A stretch of DNA of 64,000 nucleotides from Theristus sp. LFF4_11 (GCA_030248135.1 JASANC010000198.1:1-64000); one strand, 5' to 3'. Shown: positions 48,510 to 60,262, numbered from the stretch's first letter. Numbers and translations are program-made. The notes: generated from the letters alone by a model not told the origin.

Positions 48510-51030
48510 CTTGTTGAAACCATTTTGCACTTGCACAGTCGTGGTATTTCAAGGTTAGTTGTTCTTATACAAGAATTCGATGTTTCTCTGCTTTATGTTG
48601 TGACGATATTTCAGTTTCTCCTTGGCCAAGCCTCCTTTAACTTCAACCTTGCAACCGTACGACCTGAGTAAAGCTGGTGTGCTGGGTATCGGACTGGATT
48701 ATATACATTCACGTGTTTTCAATATTGTGAAATTAAGCTATAGCCTTAAGTAACCTTTAAGCGCTTTTGCATAATCACGTATACATGTGTGTGTGTATGT
48801 ACATGCGCATATACATACATTTTGTACATGTATCACAAATATCAATGTTATTTTGAAATTAAAGCCGCAATACGGCGCAAACGGTTCATTAAGCAAATTT
48901 TGAATAAAGGTTGTTTACAAGAGAGATGATTGTATTCCCTTAAAACTAATTGTAATGCCAAAGGTAACAGGGCATGCTTTATTCACATGAGCGTGTAAAA
49001 TGGATTAAGATTCCCGCAAAACAATCTGAGAAAATCGCGCAAAAATAGAGCCTGCTTAAAGATCATATAACGCACATATAACATCAACTTCCTGACTTGT
49101 TGAAACGTACTGTAATTTGAATGTGAAAACCTTTCACACAGTTGAGCCTCGCACGAAGTTAAAAATACTTTTTTGACCTTGATCAGATACTGTAATTGAC
49201 AATGCTTATTTTGTAATTACTTGGAAAGTTCTTTCTTCTTTCAGCTTCTTATTCAATGAAAACACGGCATGCTAGAGAGAGACATTTCTTAACTTCATTG
49301 TTGACTGCATTTGAAGATGGAGAATACAAGAAAATAAACTTTCTGAGCCAACTTTATTTGTTAAAGTCAACTTTGTGAGTCGAACTTTGACGCCACAAAG
49401 TGACATTTCGTGACTTTCTGCTTCTCTCTCACACGTGTATCAGCAGTGGAGAAGGCATACATCCTGACGTCAGTAAAGAACTTCAAAATTGGGAACTGCG
49501 GTTTGGGAACAAAAATTGCGGTTTAGACATTCGTACATTTCAATGGGGCATTCGTGATTTTTGCTATAACTATCAGTGGTGTGCGTTTAGGCGAGATGTC
49601 CAAAAAAATCTGTTTAGCTTAGTTTATTTACACGGAAGTTGAATTGAAACACGCTAAAAAATTCTCATTTGAATTCACCCATGCGTGAGCTTTTGACTGT
49701 AGAGCAGCTGTGTTTTGAACCATTTCCACATGACTTGCGCTTTGGAGTGATAATTTTGGTGTTTACGAGTTAAAAAAAAACTTTGGCGTGTAGAGCGGAG
49801 CAAATCAAACTAGTTGTGCAGGATGGTTCTCTGCATTTCGGTCCCTGACCAAACAAATACACCATATAACCATGTACATGAAGACAACAATGTTTCGAAG
49901 TTTTGACGCTTAAAGCTAAAGCACTGCGTAGATAATGCACATACTACATACCAAACTAGTAATTAACCGAGCGTGGCTAACAAACCAACCCAAACATTAT
50001 TAAAGACAACTGCTAGTCAAAATCCAGTGATGCCTTTTTTGAAGACTGTGCCGTCTTAGTCGAACAGACACGCCGAGTTCTTTGGTGATCTGTGCAACCA
50101 CAATTCAGTGTTCATCAGAGTGTCAGTGTCCACCCGCAGTTCATGAGAGAAGAAAAACACTTTAACGAACACTTGTTTTTCCTTCAAGGTTGTAGCTTGA
50201 GATTCCTGGGAGCAAACGCTGGGATAACGCGACTGAAAAAGAACGTCGATGCATAACGTGCAATAACAAAAAAGTAGCAATCCTGCAATGCGAACCATTC
50301 GGGTGAACAACAACAACCTGTTTCGCCATAACAACTCATTAGAGTGTTCGAGAGAAAATCGAGAACATTTAAGCCAGAGAAGCAAGTAAACAAGCATAAA
50401 AGACTCGCACATGTGGGAATACCGGCCAAGTACGCTCGCTTACCAGGAAGCTGTTTGCATGAATTTGCTTCTCGGAAATGTTGAAATGGCAGGTAGTAAC
50501 TGATACAGGGGTTCACGAATGGATATGACAGCGTTTGAAAGTAGAAACATTTCATAGATTTTCGGTGCCAACTATCGATAACAAGTGTTTACGTTCTCAC
50601 GCCCACGTTTATTAAGCTTGCGGCTTTTTCTCTGACTTGCGGAGTTGGTGACGTCACAAAAAACCTGCAAGTTTTAAACTGAATGCAAGTAATTTTCAGG
50701 GTTCACCCGCTCAAAAAGTTATGGCTTTAGGCGTGCCCTTTAGCGTGCCATTTTCGGGGCCATTCCTTTCTTCATGTCCATCGGTCTTGTTCATGTTCAT
50801 GTCTTCGGTGCCATCACCTGCAAAATTAGCGAGGTTTTCGAAAACAGCTCAGCGGTGCTCCACGCTAAACCCGTGCATTCATGCGATTGACCTAAAAACG
50901 TAAGACGTATGAGTAGCGTCTAGCACTAACATGGAACACCGGAAAATCATAATCAAATTACATATGGCATGACACTGGTTGTTTTTTCAACCATGGCAAT
51001 TTTTGGTCACAAAATAAAGATAACAGTATT
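48510..51030. other. Gene-free stretch
   Basis: AT-rich DNA. A minus-strand open frame from ATG 50555 of about 35 codons reaches a GTAAGC donor in phase 1, but has no other support. No repeat family was recognised here. Confidence 0.4.
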
Positions 51031-51032
51031 GT

Positions 51033-51258
51033 GAATTTATTCAAACGTGTCCAAACTAAAATGACGTTATTTGCTTTAAAAACGCCCGTTTGTCAAAGTA
51101 AATCACTAAAATGTCAGTTTGGTGTGACTGATTCGACATTTATCATTTGTTTGCGGGAAGAAACCGGCTAAACGGAAAGTCTGGTTTGCAGTGAACGGCA
51201 AGCGCATGTTTGGCGGCACATGACGTCATTTCAGTGGGACAGGTTTACAAAAAATAAG
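51033..51258. mobile_element. TGACGTCAT-ended MITE, copy D
   Basis: It begins TTATTCAAACGTGTCC and ends AGTGGGACAGGTTTAC, with the internal sequence GTTTGGTGTGACTGATTCGA also seen in copy C. TGACGTTAT near the left end has lost one palindrome base; TGACGTCAT near the right end is intact. Confidence 0.8.
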
Positions 51259-51841
51259 TCATAGCTGAATAGAATTTTGAGCGTTTTAAACTGCTTCAAA
51301 ATTTCAAGTTACCTGAAGTTTATTACCTAAAAGAGGAATCGAACTTGTATCATGTGATCGTTCTTTTGTTGGGTTGGCCGGCCATGGGGACCTCCTCAGC
51401 CCCACTCAGCGATTGTTCTCATGGCAAGCATGAATTTTTGACAAAATATTTTTAAAATATTCATTTCAAATAACAATTTTAACATTTACCGTGTCTAATA
51501 AAATAATCCGTGACAATTGTTATGTTTGCTCAGCATGCGATTTAAACAACAAGAACAAATAACTATATTAAAAATTTGTTTCTGACGGCATTTTTGGCAA
51601 AAATGGTGAACGAGCACACTTGAAAAATGCGTGTCCGCTCTAAATCTTTCTGTAGTTAGCCTGTGTAGAGACCAATACAGTTCGCACCAGGTAGCAAATT
51701 GAAATTCAGAATTTGAAGTTGATGAAATTTTTTTCATGTAATTTGCTGTTGTTGCACTTCTGTTCGAGATTTTTCGTAAATCGTATTTTACAGCTCCAAA
51801 CACAAGACAAAGGCGAAAAATTTAAACTGATCCTTCAAACT

Positions 51842-54659
51842 ATGAAGCTGCAATTTCTGATAACGAGTGCAATGCTGTTTGCAAACAGTTGCGCACAGAC
51901 ATGCAGGCAAGCCAATTCTCCTCAAATTTCTGTTGTTGAAACTTTCGACTTGAGTGAAGTGCGTCCGTTGCAGCAGAAACTGTAAATGGTGGAGTTCACA
52001 ATATTGGCTTTGAATTTTTCACAAGCCATCGGAAAAAAATGACCCAACCAAATGAACAAACCAAGATTTCATTCAATAACGTCCACATATTGTTACTTTT
52101 ACAGCAACAACGTCTACACCAACAATGGAGTCACCTTTCAAACGTCTAGCCTGGCCGATTTGCAAGCAACGAATGGATGGACTGACGAAGACATTGCAAA
52201 TAAGGTGAGTGCGCAGGATTCGCTGAGTGAACTGTTGAATAAAACAATAATCATTGAAAAAATCCTATTGTTTTTAAATACAAACAAAGAACCTTTTTTT
52301 AAAAATTCAAAAAGCACTTCGTTAAAATTTCACCCAAGGTGTACGAATTGTTCACGTCTGGTTACTGCCCAAACAGCGGCTACAAATCCGATTGCGGTGC
52401 GACGGATTTCGAGCTGAAATGTGACACGAGCAGTGTTCGAACGCACGGATGGTACCATGAGCACGAGTTTACTTATCGCCAAAAGCAGTACCGTTTGGTC
52501 GTCACCAACTCGCTGCCCGATCACTGCACATCGGTTTGTGTCTTTCACGTGCTGTGTGTTATATGCGCTCTTTTTGGCGCAACCAGACTCATTGATCACA
52601 AACAGGATGTACGAACGTCATGTTGTTCATTGCATTCCACTTGGCATTTGGTCACTGTTGAGTGTTGCTGAGTTTTAGCATTCCTGATTGTGCGAATTTC
52701 ATCATAGAGAACAAAATTGTGGAAGAGTGCGATAAAAATGTGCTTGATGAAACCACCACCAATGACTACGGCATTTTAAGGCGCAGCAATTTCTCAGACA
52801 TTGATTACACGACGAATTATCATCTTGAATGTATCTTCTATAATGTACAGTAATCTGTAATAATATCGTATCTTGGAAAAACCAGCCGTTGTCGACATGC
52901 GGTTTTCAGGTGGATCAAGTTCGAGCGAATCCGAACATGCCCTGCGAAAAGTTGAAGGCGATGTTCGTGCCAGTGAACCCCGAAAAAGGAGACAGCCTGC
53001 TTGAATGGGGCATGGGCGCAATCGGCATTTCAACCACTGGTCGGTTGCAATTGGAATTGGAGGAATTTTCGAAACATTGGTTTGCTTTGTAAAACGCGTC
53101 TCGCCACCTAGAATCCAGAGACGACCTTTTGCATATGTGACAAATGACTCTAGTGATTTATTATCATTGTCATATTTCGAAAATAGTAACGACGGTATTG
53201 GCAACGAGGCCTCAATTGCAAAATAGAAACTTCGTTTAAAAACACGTTTTCTAGTTTTTCACCTGATGTTCAGGCACAATGATCTACAACCATAAATCAG
53301 CGGAAGCCGAGTGCAACGCAGCTGCAATCTCGGAGGCTAACACGCTGGATTCCTGTGCTGGCCACGCGGACGCTCAGTGCAACTATCACTATCATGCTCT
53401 GCCGAACTGTGCGACGGTAATGTTCGCGTATCTTGGTGTTTTCAGCAAAAGAAACTTTGTGGGCGTGGCGTTTTGAGCAACTTTTTTAACTTCTGTTGTC
53501 AGCGGACTGTGGCCTCCAGTGCTTTTTGCAATTCTTTCAGTCATTTATAGTTTTTATCTTTAGGGTTCTGATTCGTGCAAGCTTATGGGATACATGCGCG
53601 ATGGGTTTCCAATTTACGGTCATTGCACGGTGACGTTTGCTGACGGCTTGACACTGGAAATGGCGAGCAATTATTAGTGCGTTTCGGAAGAGGAAAAAAA
53701 GCCAGCGTGTTTTGCCGACAAAAACTTTGTTTCTGTTTGTTCATAATTCTCCCCGTGAAGTACATACAGTTGGTAATAGCCATGTGTTCGCGGTTCATTT
53801 TTTAAATAGTAAGCTCGGCGAGTTATAAAAAGCAAAATATCACTTCCCAAACCGACTACTTCTTCGGAACGCCCTTTTTCAGCCAAATTGACGGAACGTC
53901 CGGTTGCGACACGTCGCATTACACGTACGATCCAAATGTTGCCGGTATCTATCGAAGTCGTTTTTTATGTTACGCAATGTGTTGGACACAGATTCTTGTC
54001 AAAAGAAGCATTCATGAAGCAGTATTTAGTAACGCGTAGCTGTAGCTATGCGTCATACTAAATACTACTTCATGAAAATCGCGTAAATTTTCTAAGCCGC
54101 ATGTTCAAATGACAGCGAAATTTCACGCAGGTGGAAGTCTCGATGATGCTAATGGCTATGCGTTCACACAAGACGCTACTGGTGGCTCCGTGACATTTCC
54201 TGCGGGAACATACGCATATTTTTTCACGCCAACGGTAAAAGCGGTTTTGCAACGTCTAACTGTATACACAAAAGCGGCGGTGTGGTGTACAGTGCTGCCG
54301 GTTAAGCCGGGCCACAAGCTGGGGTCATCGCTCTCACACCGTATCCCACTCCGTTCTACTTCTTTGTATGCACACCAAAAAATTGCACTATATAAAAAAC
54401 GTTTTCCTGTAATTCAGATGCTTTATCACATAAGATGAGAATTAGAAAAACTACATATGATTCACATTAATTGATTCCGTGTGCTTGAAAACGAAAGTTT
54501 TGTTTTTTTAACAAGAAAGTGAAGTTTATACTTTTGTCTTTTTGTTACTTTCAGTACCCGTTCTCACAAATCGGCTACTATGGAGTGACCTACAAAAGAG
54601 ATGGAAGTGTAAAAACAGCAGCGTCACTTTGCGAATTCAGCCTTTCTGATTTACAGTGA
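51842..54659 (+). CDS. Secreted YHYH-domain protein, nine exons
   Basis: Exons: 51842-51981, 52105-52204, 52339-52533, 52910-53039, 53274-53416, 53564-53676, 53883-53944, 54131-54234, 54555-54659; 363 residues with all phases matching. ATG 51842 starts a signal peptide (FLITSAMLFANSCAQ). Conserved family marks follow in order: VVTNSLPDH, GAIGISTTG..IYNH, CNYHYHALP (the name-giving YHYH), GYMRDGFPIYG, SLDDANGYAF and a closing FTPTYPFSQIGYYG. Many cysteines suggest disulfides in an extracellular protein. YHYH proteins occur in invertebrates and bacteria, and their role is poorly known. Exon 2 is entered by a GTAAAT donor, and GTGCGT is used at the exon 6-side junction 53676. The segment 52680-52860 has an open frame but fits no splice phase, so I leave it as intron. 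Confidence 0.92.
54009..54077. repeat. Short TTCATGAA hairpin repeat, copy 2
   Basis: TTCATGAAGCAGTATTTAGT followed by AACGCGTAGCTG pairs almost perfectly with the right half of the same segment, forming a 69-bp palindrome. It is in a YHYH intron, just before an exon acceptor. See the relative at 37855-37931. Confidence 0.75.
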
Positions 54660-54812
54660 AAAATATGAGAAACCAGATTTTTTGTTTTGAGTGGTCTGAG
54701 GAAGCTACCCATTTTTTGCCAAATGGATCGTCTACCTATGTATAATCATAATCTCTGTGGTAATCCACAGCGCCCATGCTGCTTTTATTGTTTGTGGCCT
54801 GTGGAGTTGTGT

Positions 54813-54818
54813 TTTATT
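54813..54818 (-). terminator. Polyadenylation signal for the minus-strand membrane-protein gene
   Basis: AATAAA on the minus strand, about 135 nt past the stop codon at 54951. The YHYH gene ends only 292 bp away on the opposite strand, so the two genes are convergent. Confidence 0.4.
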
Positions 54819-54950
54819 TATCTTTAAGTGGTGTTCATGGTGTTCCAATATTTTGAATATTAAAACTGCAATATTGAATTCCGTGGGCAAGTTTCTCAGA
54901 AATCAACAGAAATCATATTTTCGATGCACAGTAGCTTTCAATTGTCAGCC

Positions 54951-56855
54951 TCATTTGCAAACGCCGCTCTTGTATCCGTCCACGAATATCGGCGGCTCCT
55001 CCTCCCACTCGTCCGGCTCCGGCTGGTCACTTTTTCTGTGCTCGAGATGTATCGCCTCGCGTTGCGCCCACCACGCAGACAGACCGCGAACTGTTAAGAG
55101 CACGAATTTTCAAAAAAAAATTGAGGTCATTACAAATTTTCTCAGGTTGTCAATTATAACATCTCAGATCGAGTCGTTTGAACGCGCGAGCGGGTGAGCG
55201 ACGGCCATATTTGCAAACAAATGGACAGTTATAAACTGCACACAGGACAGGGTGTTGTGCATGTTGTGTTTCTTGAAGGGAGCGAAATAAACCGTGACAT
55301 TTTACCTGGAGAGCGCGCACTGAACGTGAGCGAACTGCTGTGCGAGTCTACCTCTTGCCCGTCACTGCAGCGACATCGCATTGGAGGCGGCCCGATGTTG
55401 CGACCGATCGACTGCATCGAGCATGCGCCGACGTTGGTTGACGCCGACTTCAGTCTTGCCGCTCGCTGCTTCTTTTCACATCTGGGAGTTGGTTGTTGTT
55501 AGGGATTTTAGACGATGTTTTTTGCGTACAGAACGCCGTCGAGTTGGGTGCCCATCGAGTTTTCTCTGTTATTAAGTGCCTATCTATCCACCCCTCGGCG
55601 GGACTCGAACCACCTAACGCACAGACAGGAGACTAACGCGCTACCACAAGGCCACGAGGGTGAAAATGAGAAGCTGCTCAATGTTGAGATTTTCCTCGGA
55701 GGTTTCAGTCTCCCACGACGGTCATTTCGGTGCGAAAGGTTCGAAAAAATAAGCTACAGTATGGTCGACTAAATAAGGCAGTCCTTGTATTCTCTATCAA
55801 GGCAAGATCAGTCGCAGACTAGGAGTTGTGTTTTTCAAAAATGTCAAGATAATTCCTAAACGTGTGTACAAGGGAGAATGAATGACCAGAATAGCATGAA
55901 GAATCAATTAATTCAAAAAACATCAAATTTGACAAACAATTTAATTTCTGAAGGTCTTTTTTCTTTCATTCAAATTTCGCGCGCTCCTTGCACCCTGAAA
56001 AAAGCTGCCTTGTTTAAACGGCCATTCTGTATACAAGAATGTGACCACAGTTTCATCAATGAACAAAAATAGCTCAACAAGTCTCACATCTCACCTGTGT
56101 TTTATTAGTACAAATAGAAACAGGGTTGTGACGGAGAGCAATCCGAAACTGGCAACGGTTACGCAGAACAGCACCACCATTCCTTGGCTACTCGACACCG
56201 GTGACCCGATCAGATTGGACAGGATGTCTGGTCATGTTTCAAAAAAATTGAAATTTCCTAAAATTTGCGAATTTATCAGAATCTGAAAAGCAATACAGAA
56301 CAGATCGTCTGATAGCAGGTATCCATCATCAGCCAGATCAACAAGTCGACATTCAAATACAAAGCCATCTGAAACAGCAATGAACACGGGTATGCAGTAT
56401 GGCCGAACAGAATAAAGCAGACTCATTCAAGGCGAGGTTAATCGCAGACTAGAAGTTGTCTTTTACAAAAATGCCAAGATATTCGCCAATTGAGTGGGCA
56501 ATGTAATATTGTACCATATAAAGAATGAACAGAAGTTACAGAACAGCACGAATAACCAATTATCTATTAAGAAACATGTCAAATTTGACTCAGAACTGGA
56601 TTTCTGAACGTCTTTTTTCTTTCATTCAAATTTCGCGCGCTCCTTACACCTTGAAAAAAGCTGCCATGTTTAATCGGCCATACCGTAGCCCCAGCAAAGT
56701 CCGTGTGCACCTGTGTATGAAGAAGGATGCCGGTGGTCTGTTTCTTTTGCACCAAGAACGCCAATGAAGTTGGACAACATCAGTAAAGCTGAGAAAGCAA
56801 TTGAAGAACAAAGGAGGTCGATGTTGGGAATGGACGGTGATGATGATTGACTCAT
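54951..56855 (-). CDS. Unrecognised type I single-pass membrane protein, five exons
   Basis: Exons: 56855-56711, 56227-56095, 55565-55530, 55481-55306, 55090-54951 (stop 54953-54951); 209 residues with every junction GT-AG and in phase (1, 2, 2, 1). Residues about 12-35 form a signal peptide (LLCSSIAFSALLMLSNFIGV). A short ectodomain follows (HRHPSSYTDILSNLIGS). A single transmembrane helix (VVLFCVTVASFGLLSVTTLF) comes next, then a cytoplasmic tail with a basic stretch (CEKKQRAARLK), a Ser/Cys-rich part (CRCSDG), the segment RGLSAWWAQREAI and an acidic end (PDEWEEEPPIFVDGYKSG). I do not recognise the family. A 36-nt exon and MITEs in two introns are notable. The consistent phases make a real gene likely, though no homology supports it. 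Confidence 0.75.
55591..55660 (-). pseudogene. tRNA-like sequence (degenerate tRNA or tRNA-derived repeat)
   Basis: On the minus strand CCCTCG and CGAGGG pair as an acceptor stem 70 nt apart. An A-box-like TGGCCTTGTGG and an intact B box GGTTCGAGTCC are present. The anticodon stem and part of the T stem pair badly, so a working tRNA is unlikely. Its end lies about 25 nt from the acceptor of the 36-nt exon of the membrane-protein gene. Confidence 0.45.
55763..56023. mobile_element. MITE family 5, copy 2
   Basis: Inverse orientation: the right end reads AAAAAGCTGCCTTGTTTAAA then CGGCC. The internal TTCAAATTTCGCGCGCTCC matches the other copies. It is in an intron of the membrane-protein gene. 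Confidence 0.75.
56401..56679. mobile_element. MITE family 5, copy 3
   Basis: It starts GGCCGAACAGAATAAAGCAG and ends AAGCTGCCATGTTTAATCGG then CC. It has the same orientation as copy 2, about 380 bp away, on the other side of the transmembrane exon. Confidence 0.75.
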
Positions 56856-56984
56856 GATGGGCGCTTTGAAAACGTTCAGCAACAGGATACAACAAATATC
56901 ATGGAGAAACAATCAACTCAACCTCTTTTTGTGTTCTAAAAGTGTCCGTAGAACAAACCATCATGCACCGGCGGCACAAAGTGG

Positions 56985-57092
56985 ATGCGCCTGAGCCTGA
57001 GTGAGGAATGAACCTAAGCCTATGCCTGAGCCTGAGTGAGGAATGAACCTAAGCCTATGCCTGAGCCTGAGCCTGTGTCTAAGTTTAAGCCT
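56985..57092. repeat. Tandem repeat (GCCTGAGCCTGAGTGAGGAATGA unit, about 39 bp)
   Basis: Two full and one partial units of GCCTGAGCCTGAGTGAGG plus AATGAACCTAAGCCTAT. It includes CCTAAGCC blocks like the telomere-like repeat at 3991-4061. Confidence 0.8.
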
Positions 57093-57543
57093 ACCCCGCC
57101 AGGGTCGCGGAAAGGTCAGCGGTAGGAGCATGTTTTCATTGTTGATTTGAAGTATGTATGTAATGTACAATATGTAATTGAAGTATGTAATTTAAAGTTT
57201 CTCGTCTCATCTCGGGAATAAGGAGTAGACGCCGAAACAAAAGCGGCAGTCGCACGGCAACACGACCAGAATCGGCACGATCCGTCGCAAGCAAAGGTAG
57301 CAAACAAGCGGACAAAAAGTGAAGAAACGTGTTTTTGTCAAGGTTTTTGCTTTCAATTGACAAATTTTTTGCATGTGGCTTTTAAAGAATTTATACATTT
57401 CTAAGAATACTATGCATGACAAGTGATTTCTGTTCTGCGAGTGTCATATGCACTTTGGAACAGTTCTGCACGTGCACTTGGACAGTTGGTCTCCTTCTTT
57501 AGTGGTTGTATAATTGAAATGAACATAAAACCATCAAAATTGT
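57093..57543. other. No gene recognised
   Basis: A GC-richer patch at 57200-57310 is open in several minus-strand frames but has no splice sites that make a model. I report nothing firm here. Confidence 0.35.
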
Positions 57544-57549
57544 TTTATT
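57544..57549 (-). terminator. Polyadenylation signal for the minus-strand gene ending at 57737
   Basis: AATAAA on the minus strand about 190 nt past the stop codon. Confidence 0.35.
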
Positions 57550-57736
57550 TTGCACAAGAATCAGTTTATTCGGCTTTCAATAATATTGTGAATAAAGTAA
57601 TGTATTGACCATTGAACGAAGTGACACCGCAGGACCGCGCTGGTGTTGCGGTATTGCCCGGCAAAATTTTAATTTACCTCGAATTACAGTAATACTTGTT
57701 GTAAGCACAAGCCGATCCAAAAAAAACAACAAATCA

Positions 57737-58931
57737 TCAATCTGTAAACGTCGGTGACTCTTCATCGTCGTGATCAGTGTGACCGCCAGGTCTTACTTTC
57801 TCAACAATTGGCGCCGCATTCAACTCTAACCACCATCGCTCATTGAAAGCCAAAATCGAGGGGTCACGGAAAATCGGTGCCACGGGCTCTTTATGGTTGA
57901 TTTCTCCTGTTTCCCGGCCGGATTTAGCGGTCATAAGCCGTAGCCTCTCGCGAATGAACTCACGAAACTGCATTGCTCGCGCCTCGGTTCGAGCGACGAC
58001 CAACGCAAGCTGATCGCCCGTGGTGCCCAGTTCGTCTCTTTGTTGGCTGACAGAGAAACAGGCAAACTCTAAGTTGAAGGCAGTCAACTGATTGGTTGGT
58101 GATCACGTAATGCACGCTTTTTCTGTGCAGTAATTACTGTGGGTGCGGTGTCCGTCTTGCAAACAGCACGCATCACGTGATCACCAACGAATCAGCGGAT
58201 TTGCCCATAATGTAGAGTTCGACTGTAGCCTTGTTTTGTTGGATGTGAAAATGTTTTGTCCTGAAAACACTGGTTTGGATTGATTTCTGACGCGGTTCCC
58301 TTTTAATTTGTCGACTCTTGCAAATGGTGCCGTAACATACCGCCCCCCCCCGCCCCATGGGAAGCAGACCAGTAAACGATCCACTTTTAGTTTCTCCACA
58401 TCTAGGTCCTGTCCACAGAATTGATTCGGCTTGAGGCAGGTGTTTCGATTGGCGAGGAGTGAGAAAAACTTTGCACAACTGTTTTTTTGCTGCTTGCCAA
58501 TGTAGTTGAACGATTGCTTCAAAGCACTTGTAACCGCAAAAAAACGGTGCAATTTTTTAAAATTGTTTTCTTTTTTCCTGCGTGTATACCACACCACACA
58601 CACACCGCGTCGCATTGTTCTGCTTTCGGCAACCCCCCCCCCAGACTGACCTTGAATCATTGCGCATTACGGTCAACGCGACGAGTCTGGCGTTCACCAG
58701 CTGCTCGCGGAGTTTCCGTCGAAGTGCGAACAATGTCGAGCCAATCAACTGCTGTTGTTTCCGTTGTTCGTCTCTTTTCGCCTCGTGTGCCCTGCCAATT
58801 GCGGCATCGCCAGTCGCCGGCTGCAACGTCGACGTCACTTGATACAACTGCGGAACAGAAAAAATTGACGCTTTTTGGGGAAAGAAATGTCGCTTCAAGA
58901 ATGGCGGCGGCGCTATTTTGCTCGTTTTCAT
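57737..58931 (-). CDS. Unrecognised charged, Gln/Arg-rich protein, two exons
   Basis: Exon 1 is 58931-58651 and exon 2 is 58046-57737, giving 196 residues if ATG 58931 is the true start. The junction is phase 2 with a GTCAGT donor and a good CTGTTTCTCTGTCAG acceptor. The protein has a Lys/Arg/Gln-rich helix (AKRDEQRKQQQLIG), then RRKLREQLVNARLVAL, a second helix-like part (QFREFIRERLRL) and a C-terminal FRDPSILAFNERWWLELN before an acidic end. Both halves look like coiled-coil or helical-bundle segments. An acceptor-like TTCTGTTCCGCAG at about 58855 means the gene could instead have more upstream exons. No family is recognised. Confidence 0.6.
58052..58227. mobile_element. ATTGG/CCAAT foldback MITE (family 4)
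   Basis: It contains CTGATTGGTTGGTGATCACG and the inverse CGTGATCACCAACGAATCAG, ending TAGAGTTCGACTGTAG. It starts within a few bases of the exon 2 acceptor of the gene above. Confidence 0.7.
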
Positions 58932-59646
58932 TACGTGTTCTATTCTAATTCAATGTTGTTCTCATTTCTCTGTTTCACAACCTGTTTTCGTCACTGTTGA
59001 ACAAATCAAATCAAAGAAATTAACAAAAAAGTTTCAACATGTTTTCTTACCAATTGCGCACAAAATAGACACAAACAGCATTGTAGTGGCCTCATTTGCG
59101 TCGAACCATTTGTGCTTTGTTGCACTTGCTTTTTTACTGTTTTTTATGAAAATTCCGTTTTTTCAAAAAATGTTACAAAACTGTGTTGCGTGTTGTTGAA
59201 AGCGAAATCCTTCACAAATCCGAGGTCACTCACTATACCTGTTTTTGACATTGTCATTATTTCACAAAACGCACTGTTTTGGTTACCTGACTATACTGCA
59301 CTAAAACCAACTAACGCGCAATTCTTGCTGATTGCAAATATTATTCGCATTCACACATTTTTGTTCCGCAAAGGCCTCACTTAGTTCATTGTGTACTTGT
59401 TGGCCAAAAAACGATCGCTATGTTATCTTTTATTTTGGCCCCGAGACTCGATAGATGAATATTTGAGAGAGGGAGAAAAACAACCAGTGTGTTTCACACA
59501 ACATGACATCACGAACATCTATTATCGAGTATTTTGAAAATGGCACCATATAATCCGAACTAATAAAACATCGCATATTTTCTTAATCATCTCAATCAAC
59601 CAAAAAAAGCAAAATCATCACCAACAGTATAACTCAACAGAACATA
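58932..59646. other. No gene recognised
   Basis: AT-rich DNA; a plus-strand open frame from 58918 has hydrophobic stretches but no other support. Confidence 0.35.
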
Positions 59647-60095
59647 CCGTATTACCTCTATTAAACCCCCCCCCAAATTAAACCCCCCCAAAAATAAACC
59701 CCCACCCCCTCGACAAGTTTCCAAATAATCCCCCCCCAAAAATAAACCCCCATGGGGGTTTATTAGAAACCTGTTTGAAACACATACCTAGCGAATTCAG
59801 TGGCTGAATGCAGTGACATTGGTGAAATTGTGCTACCAAAGGCCCCAAAGGGATGAGTTAGTGGTAATTTCATTACAAAAGGCTGTTACAAAAGGAAATC
59901 TCTGTGAAAAGTAGAAGTTTCTGCGACTTCCTTCCTGCCATGGAAAGTATTTTTGCCATTTTGCTCACCCCTAAAAATGGTTTCCAAATAAACCCCCCCC
60001 CCCAAAAATAATCCCCCCCCCCCAAAAATAAACCCCCACCCCCAGAAGTCGCTGAAGAAATAAACCCCCATGGGGGTTTATTAGAGGTAATACGG
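59647..60095. mobile_element. MITE family 1, copy 6
   Basis: CCGTATTACC and GGTAATACGG ends with TA on both sides. Orientation is as in copies 2 and 3, with CCCCCATGGGGG palindromes near both ends. Confidence 0.85.
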
Positions 60096-60105
60096 TACGC
60101 AACTA

Positions 60106-60252
60106 GCCGATTGGTTTGGTGGTCACGTGATGCGCGGCATTCTGTACAGGCATCACTGGGAAGGCGGAGAGTTTGGTTTGCACAGCAACGCATGCATGAC
60201 ACGTGTGATCACCAACCAATCAGCGAGTTGCATATGTTCTCGAGTTCGACAG
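60106..60252. mobile_element. ATTGG/CCAAT foldback MITE (family 4), at the 3' end of a thioredoxin-like gene
   Basis: CCGATTGGTTTGGTGGTCACG pairs with GTGTGATCACCAACCAATCA. The outer right end reads GAGTTCGACAG and falls about 10 bp from the thioredoxin-like stop codon at 60263. Confidence 0.65.
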
Positions 60253-60262
60253 TCTCAATGTC

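Noticed and set aside
52680..52860. Extra exon in the YHYH gene.
   Set aside because: The open frame fits no acceptor/donor phase pair, and the flanking exons join directly in phase 0.
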